Below are positions 35,520 through 44,400 of a stretch of 64,000 nucleotides of DNA, in pieces. Position 1 is the stretch's first letter, and every line of letters begins with the position of its first letter. This stretch comes from Heracleum sosnowskyi (taxonomy: Eukaryota > Streptophyta > Magnoliopsida > Apiales > Apiaceae), in contig CM061235.1 of NCBI GenBank assembly GCA_030848705.1, positions 138,887,228-138,951,227 of the forward strand. Direction: 5' to 3'. Position numbers and translations under genes: made by a program. Below the pieces are notes generated by a model. The model was not told the origin of the DNA. It ran no database searches and saw only the letters and a list, made by a program, of their open reading frames with translations.

Positions 35520-35935
35520 AATATAGGTGTATATTAGGTTTTCATGTTGTATAGGTGTCTTTTAGGTTTAGTCTTATTTTTTGAAGTTGTAGTTGTGTGT
35601 GTTTTTAAAGTTATATCCGTAAAAATATAGGTGTATATTAGGTTTTCATGTTGTATATGTGTCTTTTAGGTTTAGGTTTAGAATTATAGGTGTCTTTTAG
35701 GTTTAGGTTTAGAATTATAGGTGTCTTTTAGATTTTAAAACTATAGATGTGACTGTGTATTTTTAAAGTTGTATACCTGTAAAAAAATATAGGGGTGTAT
35801 ATTAGGTTTTCATGTTGTATATGTGTCTTTTAAGTTTAGGTTTAGAATTATAGGTATCTTTTAGGTTTATGTTTAGAATTATACGTGTCTTTTAGAATTT
35901 CAAATTATAGATGTGACTGTGTGTTTTGAAAGTTA
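35520..35935. repeat. Tandem repeats of AGGTGTCTTTTAGGTTTAGG type
   Basis: Three larger units start GTGTATATTAGGTTTTCATG at about 35529, 35630 and 35796, and within them AATTATAGGTGTCTTTTAG recurs at about 35 bp spacing. The array lies just inside the 5' border of the putative minus-strand Helitron. No coding content is seen. Confidence 0.8.
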
Positions 35936-35987
35936 TTTGTGTTCGGACTTATGACGACATAATTAGTCATCAGCATAGTATACTAAT

Positions 35988-36812
35988 GATTAAAATATAT
36001 TATCTTTTATATTTGTTATCACTAAAATCTTTATTTTCCAAAAATATGAGTGCAATTCTTACTTATTTATTTAAAACCTATTTTAATACTCTACTTAATA
36101 AATAATAAAATAATATAAAAATAGTAATTAGCTGATTTCCTTTTATAGTTAAAACATTTTTTTGTAACAAAATCTACTTATTTTCCAAAAATATCACGGA
36201 CAATTACCTTTAAATTAAAATATATTACCGTTTATATTTGTTATCACTAAAATCTCTCTTTTCCAAAAATATCAAGTGCAACACATACTTATATATTTTA
36301 AAACCTGTTTTAATACTTTTAATTATTTAAAAAAACTTACTAATTTTAACAAATGAACGTATTTTTTAACAAATGCAATTAATATAATTAAAATACATCT
36401 GAAAATATTACGTGCAGTTACCTTTTTTTAATTAAAACATGTTAGTTTTTCTATTTGTCCTTATTAAAAAACCTTACTTATTTTAACATGTCAACGTATT
36501 TTTTTAATAAATATAGTTAAAACACTTCTAAAAATATCACGGACAATTATTATTTTTAATTAAAACATGTTAGATTTTCTATATGTCCTTATTATTAATA
36601 TTATTTTATTATAAAATAATATTAATAATACCTCATTTATCTTCCTTAGTCCCATCTGTATTTTTTTTATATTTTTTTATGTTCCAATTAATATTTAAGT
36701 TTCTCATTTTATAATTTATCATATTAATTTTTACTTTTATTTTAATATTTTTCGTTAACATTAAATTTTTTAGTTTATTATTTTTTAAGGCCTTGCACGG
36801 GTTATAGGCTAG
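35988..36812 (+). mobile_element. Helitron H4, 3' part
   Basis: It starts at TTAAAATATATTATC, the consensus point where 20973-21379 stops, and continues through the usual AT-rich units to CCTTGCACGGGTTATAGGCTAG before T. The left arm of the terminal hairpin is mostly lost (AAGGCCTTGCACGGG), so this copy may no longer end replication properly. Confidence 0.75.
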
Positions 36813-37831
36813 TAAGATTATAAAAGCTAATATTTATAATTATTTATAAGTTTGACATGCATAATCATAAGTTTGTGAAAGGGAGAAAATTGAAAACAGG
36901 ATACTGAACATGTTTTTCATTTTTCTAAAAGTATTGTTTTTGGAACATGTTTTCTCAATTTTTAATGATTTTCTAAGAAATGGAAATTTTGGAAAAATTG
37001 AGAAAATTTGGAAAGTGATAAGTGGAAAAGTTTTCTTGAAGTAAACAGACCCTAAGATTGTGTTTGGTTGGGGTGAATGGAAAGTAATGGAATGACATTT
37101 CCATTACTTTCCATTCACCCCAACCAAACACAACATTAAGAGATTCCAAAATTTTGCTTAAATTATACCAATGTTAATGTGTTTTTTTTTTGAAGTGACG
37201 TTAATGTGTAATTGATAACTTATATATGGCACTATAAATAAAAAATCACTATATATCATATCACCTTATATATTAAAATTTTCGAGAATTTGTTTTAGAA
37301 ATCTAGCACTATTCTATCAATTATTTACTGCTCTATAAATTTGATTCGAATGTACATAAATGAGTTATTATTCGTAAACAGTTCCGAATCTTTAACATAT
37401 CAAAGTGAACTAATAATTAAGTGAATTGACAATAATTAAGTGAATTGCTGCTCTCAAAATTGAAATATTTTATTAAGCCGAACACAAAATACTATATTAA
37501 CGTACTGAATTTGAGAGATTTTTATAAGCTTAAACGATTCTTCATATATTTTTTTATTAAGAATTTTTTTGAAAAAAAATGCTATTACTAATCTTAAAAT
37601 TTATATTCAAATAAATAAATCATATATTTTTAATTATTATTCAAAATCCGTGGAGGACAACTGAAAAGAGGATTATCAGTCCCCCCAATCCAATTAAACT
37701 AAAATATAATCCCCATTAATAAATCCCCGGCATCAAATCCAATTTAATCAAATAAAATTATAAAAATGCTAGAAATCTAGAAATGATTCCCGTTCCAAAA
37801 TTGTCATTTTTTAATCCGTGAATATATATTT
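36813..37831. other. AT-rich intergenic DNA with a perfect foldback
   Basis: There is no ORF or recognisable gene. It contains the perfect inverted repeat at 37058-37133 and AT-rich DNA. The phrase AAACAGACCCTAAG before the foldback resembles ends of small plant DNA transposons. Confidence 0.5.
37058..37133. repeat. Perfect 35 bp inverted repeat with 6 nt loop
   Basis: Arms 37058-37092 and 37099-37133 pair without mismatch around TGACAT. The arms contain TTTGGTTGGGGTGAATGG. It could be a very short foldback MITE; a transcript would make a strong hairpin. Confidence 0.9.
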
Positions 37832-38295
37832 TGTTACGCCATAATTTTGGTTGCCTCAATTATCTCCTAATTTCCCAATATTGATCTAATAATGATTAAT
37901 TGCTTAACCACTAAATAATATCCTCTCTCTGAAACGAGGAAACAATCAATCTAAATCAATCAATTAATAAAAAATATCTCCAAACGATTCTTTCAAATTA
38001 GGAAAGAATCACAACGCTAATATAACTCTAAAAAGATAAAATCAACTTATCTCAACATATCCCTTAACAATCACGGGGATTAAAAATATTATCCTATCAC
38101 AGAACTGCGTTGGCTTGATCCCTATATATAAACAGGGTACGCAGGCATCTTGGAATAGGATCCGACACATCTAACAAGTCGAGATACCTTTCAAGTCCAG
38201 CCCCAAACATCCAAAAATCCCAAATCCCCCATCATCATAATTTGTTATTCCAGCAATTACCCGAAATTTGTTATCACCAAATTCCTCCGTTAACA
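37832..38295 (+). repeat. 5' LTR of the coding-free element
   Basis: The core promoter reads GATCCCTATATATAAACAGGGTACGCAGGCA around 38107-38147. It contains 13 bases near 37853 that are missing from the 3' LTR. Confidence 0.92.
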
Positions 38296-38904
38296 ATTGG
38301 CGCTAGAAGGAGGGGATACTTTTTGATTGTGGAGGACAATCAATCTATACAATACGCATGGGGGGTTATTATGGATCTGGAGCGGCTTTAATGGAGGAGC
38401 TAAACGGTGGAAGCGGTGGTTCGTGGTTCTATTCAAAATAAAGATAAGTTTTCTTATGATTTTGTCCATACAAATAAGTTATCTTATAAAATTCGTAGTA
38501 AATTTATTACATGTTAGATTTTGATGATTTTTTATGATCCGGAAAGCTTTTGTGATTTCCTACAACTTTCGTTCTTGGTGTTTTCGGAGATTATGTTTCG
38601 ATCTATTCTCGAAATCACAAAACATAATCAGGTCCCGTTTTTCAGTATTGAGAAGTTAATCAACAGATGTTTTATTTGATTCCCGATTCGTTATAAGTCC
38701 GTTTCTGACGGTCCATATATCATCGGAAAGCTCTTTTCGTTTCCTGCAACTTTCATGTTTTGTGTTTTCCAAGAAAATATCGTTTACAGGGACAAAAAGG
38801 TAAAAAACGGATCTAGACAGAATCTGAATAATGGAGATGTGAAAGAATTATGATGCAATATTCGTAGCACGTGATTTGATTACTTCACTAGCTCGTGCAT
38901 GGAC

Positions 38905-39165
38905 AAGGGTAATGTTTTTGAAAGCTCTCTTTTTCAAGGAGGATAATATTTTTGAAGAACCTATTTCGAGTAGGATAATATTTTTGAAGACCTTCTTTCG
39001 AAGAAGGATAATATTTTTGATGACCCTATTTCGAGTAGGATAATATTTTTGAAGATCCTCTTTCGAAGAGGAAATTATTTTTGAAGACCCTCTTTTGAAG
39101 ATGATAATCTTGTTTGAAGTCCCTAAGTGGTGATCGTTTTTTGAAGACCCTTCGGGGTAATCTTG
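38905..39165 (+). repeat. Tandem repeats of about 35 bp (ATAATATTTTTGAAGACC)
   Basis: About six or seven copies of GGATAATATTTTTGAAGACCCTCTTTCGAAGA with variations follow each other. Units contain TTCGAA and GAAGACC. No coding frame is kept across the units. Confidence 0.8.
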
Positions 39166-39177
39166 TTTTGAAGGTCA

Positions 39178-39640
39178 TGCATCATTCACATCATGCATTT
39201 ATTAATATCATCATGTGCATCATTCGCATCATGCATTCATTCATATCATCATGTGCATCATACATTTACTCGTAAACATTGGACATTCTTAGATTTTGTG
39301 GTTGTCTCTGTGTGATATTTTCGAAGACCCTTATTTGCGGAGGGTATTGCTTGAATTATTTTTGAAGGCCCTTTTGTAAGGTGTTGCTTGGGAATTATTT
39401 TTGAAGGCCCTTCTTTAAGGGGTTGCTTGGAAATTATTTTTGAAGACCCTCTATTGAAGATGTTAATATTTTTGAAGGCCCTTCTTTGATTAAGGTGTTG
39501 CTTGGAATTATTTTTGAAGGCTCTTCTTTAAGGTGTTGCTTGAAAATTATTTTTTAAGGCCTTCTTTATGAAGGTGTTGCTTGAAATTATTTTGAAGGCC
39601 CTTCTTTATGGAAGGTGTTGCTTGGAGTACCTTGGTAAAC
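39178..39640 (+). repeat. Further short tandem repeats in the coding-free element
   Basis: A CATCATTCGCATCATGCATTC-type unit occurs twice at 39178-39264. From 39340 an AATTATTTTTGAAGGCCCTTCTTTAAGGTGTTGCTTGG unit of about 40 bp occurs about seven times. Confidence 0.8.
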
Positions 39641-39695
39641 CCGTACTTCCGGGGTGCTTATCCGTACTTCCGGAAAGCTCACCAAGAATATAGTT

Positions 39696-39970
39696 CTTCC
39701 CTTTTCTTAAACTCTGCTTTGCATAGAGTGTATAAGAAGGCGAGGTTACACTTCCTTTTTCTTAAACTCTGCTTAGCATAGAGTGTATAAGAAGGCGAGG
39801 TTACTCTTCCCTTTTCTTAAACTCTGCTTTGCATAGAGTGTATAAGAAGGCGAGATTACTCTTCCCTTTTCTTAAACTCTGTTTTGCATAGAGTGTATAA
39901 GAAGGCGAGGTTACTCTTCCCTTTTCTTAAACTCTGTTTTGCATAGAGTGTATAAGAAGGCGAGGTAATT
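39696..39970 (+). repeat. Five 55 bp tandem repeats
   Basis: The word CTTAAACTCT recurs at 39706, 39761, 39816, 39871 and 39926, exactly 55 bp apart, with near-identical units. Inside each unit CTTAAACTCTGCTTTGCATAGAGTGTATAAG is partly palindromic (CTTA.ACTCT / AGAGTGTATAAG), so each unit could fold into a hairpin. Confidence 0.93.
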
Positions 39971-40240
39971 ATCTAATTCTCATTCTCCTACACTTACAAA
40001 GTTACTCGTACATATGTTCTTCTCACATCTCGCATGTTGTCTCTCTCGCAAGCACAGACATATTACGGGCACATCATGTTGTCTCTCTCGATTTTACAGG
40101 CATATTACGGGTAATTATCTTCTTCATATTATCTGCTAATCTTCTACTCCTAATTGTTTCATTGACTCAGGAAATTCGGAAGATCAAAGCACGCTTAGTT
40201 CTCCAGTCCATCAAGCTGCACTGAAGAACTGAGGGGTAGT

Positions 40241-40691
40241 TGTTACGCCATAATTTTGGTTCCTAATTTCCCAATATTGATCTAATAATGATTAATTGCT
40301 TAACCACTAAATAATATCCTCTCTCTGAAACGAGGAAACAATCAATCTAAATCAATCAATTAATAAAAAATATCTCCAAACGATTCTTTCAAATCAGGAA
40401 AGAATCACAACGCTAATATAACTCTAAAAAGATAAAATCAACTTATCTCAACATATCCCTTAACAATCACGGGGATTAAAAATATTATCCTATCACAGAA
40501 CTGCGTTGGCTTGATCCCTATATATAAACAGGGTACGCAGGCATCTTGGAATAGGATCCGACACATCTAACAAGTCGAGATACCTTTCAAGTCCAGCCCC
40601 AAACATCCAAAAATCCCAAATCCCCCATCATCATAATTTGTTATTCCAGCAATTACCCGAAATTTGTTATCACCAAATTCCTCCGTTAACA
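40241..40691 (+). repeat. 3' LTR of the coding-free element
   Basis: It matches the 5' LTR except for a 13 bp deletion near 40262 and one substitution (CAAATCAGG for CAAATTAGG). It is followed by the TATTT duplication. Confidence 0.92.
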
Positions 40692-40993
40692 TATTTATAT
40701 ATTGAAAATTTATTTATTTTAAAATATACATCAGATCAAACACGTAAGCATTCAGAACAATTTTGGGAATGAGTTGAGCATTTGTCATAAACAAAACCCA
40801 CACTGAGGCTTAGGACGGTCAAAAGGATAATTCGGATACGGATCTGCCTGTATCCGAATCCGAAAATTTGAATTCGTATCCGGATCGGTATCTGAATCCA
40901 AAAATATTTAAATAAAAATATCTGAATTCGCGGGATACTATCCAGATACGGATAATATTCGAATATGAATTTCAGTCAGAATTTTTTAGTTTT
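40692..40993. other. Remnant rich in GGATACGGAT/ATCCGTATCC motifs, left side
   Basis: Alternating CGGATACGG and TATCCGAATCCG words at 40835-40980 resemble the ends of a degenerate DNA transposon. A similar block lies at 51930-52080, so element B probably inserted into an older element spanning both. No gene is present. Confidence 0.35.
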
Positions 40994-41405
40994 TGTTGGT
41001 GGCCCAACTAGGACTGGGCCGAACGGTTTTTTTGGCCGAATACCAATTGGGCCGAATGGTCAAAGCCCATTCTTTCGGATCGGACCGTTGGGCCTAACCG
41101 TTGCTATGACTGAGTCGCCCGCTTCCTTAGGCGTAATGGCAGGACCACGTGTGACGGTTGCTTCCGAAGAATCCGGGTGAGTCGGTAACAGAGTGCCTAT
41201 AAAAGCATGTGACAGGTTTACGTCCTGGGATATACTCATTTCATACTCACAAATACTTACACGTTCATTTAACCCTAATTGGAACCTCTAACTTATTCTC
41301 ACACCGGAGGTGAATCGGGGGCCCAATCCCTCGCATTCTTCTCTTTTGACAGGTCGACCCGGAGAGCTTCCTGGAATCCTACCCGACAGAAAACTGGTTC
41401 CAACA
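40994..41405 (+). repeat. 5' LTR of element B
   Basis: TGTTGGTGGCCC to GGTTCCAACA, with a TATAAAA box at 41198-41204. The primer site starts at 41406. Confidence 0.95.
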
Positions 41406-41424
41406 TTTGGCGCCGTCTGTGGGA
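41406..41424 (+). other. Primer binding site of element B
   Basis: TTTGGCGCCGTCTGTGGGA directly follows the 5' LTR. This TGGCGCCG form is the usual tRNA primer site of Tat/Athila-type plant elements; the exact tRNA was not determined. Confidence 0.7.
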
Positions 41425-41459
41425 ACGTGTAAGCCAATTTGTGACGTTATCTGAGAACG

Positions 41460-44400
41460 ATGGCAATTGACAATTCTGAAGATAGGGTACTCGGGTTCAC
41501 TGAAACTCATCGCCAGGGTCCCTCCACGACTACACCCCCCATTAATCGGGTTCTCAATTTTGATGATGATTTGGAGGAGGGACCGATGCCCACGCCCGAA
41601 GAACAAAAGGCCATGATTCTTAAATGGCGTGAAGAAACTGCTGCCAAAGGAGGAAGGCAGAAGGAAAAGGAAAGGCTGGAGGCCGAAGCCCAAGCTAAGG
41701 CAAAGAAGAGAGAGGAGGATCTCGCTAAGCTGGAAGCGATTAAAAGGCGAAGGGCTGAGCTGGATGCCGAGGAAAAGGCTCTCCAAGGTGCTGTGGAGAC
41801 CGGAGAGCAACTATTGGTACAGACCAGCCATAGGAGAGAAAAAAGGGCGCATGATGATGAAGATGGATCTTCGGATTCTGAATCACATCCCCGAAGGATC
41901 CGTTCAAAGGTGGTCGTACGATCGGATACTGACGAGGAAGGAGATCCTCGCATGAAAGACAGGCTGAGCCGAATGGAGAAGGCGATGTTCGGCGATCGTA
42001 GAATTAGTCACGAGCCGGTAGTGTCGGAGGAAATTGAGCAATACAGACCTCCCCCTGGAAGGCAATTCCCGAAGATGAACGAATTCAATGGGAAAGGCGA
42101 CCCTAAAGACCATTGCGAGAAGTATGAGTCCCTTATGACTGGCATGGGGCACTGTGATGTCATGCTTTGCAAAATGTTTAAGACATATCTGAAGGGTCCA
42201 GCTACCATGTGGTACAGATCAATGAAACCAAGGTCGATATGTTCTTACGACCAGCTAAAAAGAAAATTCTTGAGGCACTATTCGCATCTGTGCCGAAGAG
42301 AGAAGGATACCGAAGCTTTAATACACTGTAGACAAAGGCCGAACGAAGAGTTGGGAGATTATTTGGCTAGGTTTAAGGAAGAGGCTGGAATGGTAACAAA
42401 TTTGGATAAAGTAAAGGCTGCTGGATTCTTGTCGGCAGGACTGGACCCCATCAAAGGTAAAAAACTCCGGTCTTCTCTTTACGATATTCCCCCTAAATCC
42501 CTAAATGATATATACTTGAGGGGAGAGAGCATCCGAAGGAAGATGGAATCCATCGGAGGGTACAAAGAGACCAGGAGAGAAGACAGGGGAAAGAAAGGGC
42601 AGGACAGGTATGATTCAGGGCGAAGATTCGATGATAGGCGTGATGAGGCGAAGGGTCGCGATAAAGCTGCCGAACGAAGGAGAGATAGGGATGGTACAGC
42701 ATTTACCCCTCTGAATGCACCAATCTCGAAGATCCTCCACGAGATAAAAGGAAAACCTAGCTTCGTTCGCCCAGCACGAATGAAGATGCCCGATTATAAG
42801 AAAAATGGTAACAAGTATTGCGATTATCATCAGGACAAAGGCCACAACACTGACGAGTGTTACCATCTAAAAAAGCTGATAGAAAAGATGATCAAGGACG
42901 GAGAACTGAACAAATTTGTCAAAGACCTGAGGGACAAGCTAGCCCCGAAGGAAGACAAACGAAAAGAGCCCGAAGAGGTCGAAAGGTACCGAGGCGAAGT
43001 AAAAACCATATTCGGAGGAAGCACCCTGGGACGAGATAGCAAGACGGCCAAGAAAAGGTACGCAAAACAGGTTTATAATTTGTACCAGTTTCAATCTGCC
43101 AAACAGGCGATGCCGATCATGTTTACCGAGGATGACTATGAGGATGTGATTTGGCCTCATGAAGACCCTTTGCTCATCAATCCGGTAATCGGGCAAAACA
43201 AGATATGGAAAGCTCTGATAGACGGAGGGAGCTCGGTGAACATTCTGTATCATCGAACGTATAGTAAAATGAACCTTGGAGGCGAACAGCTGGAACCCTG
43301 CCATGAAGCTCCCCTGTACGGCTTCGGGAACCAGCCAGTCCCTATTGAAGGTACTATCACTCTATCTGTCCTTTTGGGTAAAGCTCCATATACTGTGGAA
43401 AAACAGGTTAAGTTCTATGTGGTTCGGGTTGAAAGCCCCTACAATGCAATTCTCGGAAGGCCAGCTCTTACTTCTTTTCAAGCGGTAGCATCAATACCTC
43501 ATCTTAAATTGAAATTTCCGACTGAGCATGGAATCGGGGAAATGAGGGGCGATCAAAAAACTGCTCGAATCATCATGTTGGATGATCTGGACAAGGATCA
43601 AGATTTTGAGATGACCGAAGGAGGCAAGAGGAAAAGGGCCGAAGGCGAAAGCAGCGGAAGTCGCCAAACCCTAAATATTGAGTTAGAGAAATTTGGTGCG
43701 GACTTATCCAACCCAATTGCCGAACCAGCAGCAGAAACCGAAGAGGTAGAGCTATATGCGGGTTGTTCGGGAAAAATGGTGCGAATCGGGAAAAATATGG
43801 AACCCGACCTCAAGAGGAAAGTGATCGAAGTTGTCAGACAATACCACGACGTCTTCGCCTGGGGGCCGGAGGACATGCCTGGCTTGGATCCAAAGACGGC
43901 GAAGCATTGCCTTAATGTTAAGCCCGAGGCAAAGCCAGTGAAACAACGAAAGAGAACATTCGCCATGGAACGACAGAAGATCATTGAAGCCGAAGTGGAA
44001 AAACTTTTGGAAGCAAAATTTATTGAGGAAATCGATTACCCAGACTGGTTAGCCAATGTAGTGGTGGTTAAAAAAGCCAACAATAAATGGCGAATGTGCG
44101 TGGACTACACCGACTTAAACAAAGCCTGTCCGAAGGACCACTACCCGCTTCCCAGCATCGACCAATTGACAGACGCCACCGCCGGATATCAGGTACTTAG
44201 TTTTTTGGATGCTTTTTCAGGATACCATCAGATTGCAATGAATGCCGAGGATATTCCAAAGACAGCATTCATCACCCCGAAAGGAACATATGCCTACATC
44301 AAAATGCCTTTCGGCCTGAAAAACGCAGGAGCCACGTTCCAAAGAGTGGTCAACCGGATTTTCCACAAACAAATCGGGAGAAACATGGAGTGCTACGTGG

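Larger units (their letters stand above)
21380..35987 (-). mobile_element. Probable minus-strand Helitron with RPA1-like gene, itself interrupted
   Basis: This is the whole insertion between the halves of H4. On the minus strand the right border reads A|TCATTAGTATACTATG, a TC start after A. The left border lies just after a GC palindrome CCCCGCAGCGTAGCGTGGG (21390-21408), as expected for the 3' hairpin; the bases after it read CTAA but the expected following T is not seen. It carries an RPA1-like gene, which plant Helitrons often have, but no Rep/helicase. Element A (25472-35346) and a terminal-repeat element are nested in it. Ends are inferred. Confidence 0.45.
37832..40691 (+). mobile_element. 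Coding-free LTR retrotransposon with tandem repeats (LARD-like)
   Basis: LTRs 37832-38295 (464 bp) and 40241-40691 (451 bp) start TGTTACGCC and end CGTTAACA, with a perfect TATTT duplication on both sides. They differ by a 13 bp indel and one substitution, so insertion is recent. ATTGGCGCTAGAAGGAGG follows the 5' LTR as the likely primer site, and GAGGGGTAG precedes the 3' LTR as the purine tract. The 1.9 kb inside has no gag or pol, only short repeats. It must depend on proteins of another element. It shares its terminal 18 bases and core promoter with the solo LTR at 13082. Confidence 0.92.

Noticed and set aside
35420..35720. TTTAGGG/TTTAGGTTTAGG words suggesting interstitial telomere repeat
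   Set aside because: Only one exact TTTAGGG is present; the rest are part of a 35 bp and ~100-150 bp tandem unit.
38905..39970. Evenly spaced repeats resembling a CRISPR array
   Set aside because: The units are contiguous without unique spacers and lie inside an LTR element of a plant genome.
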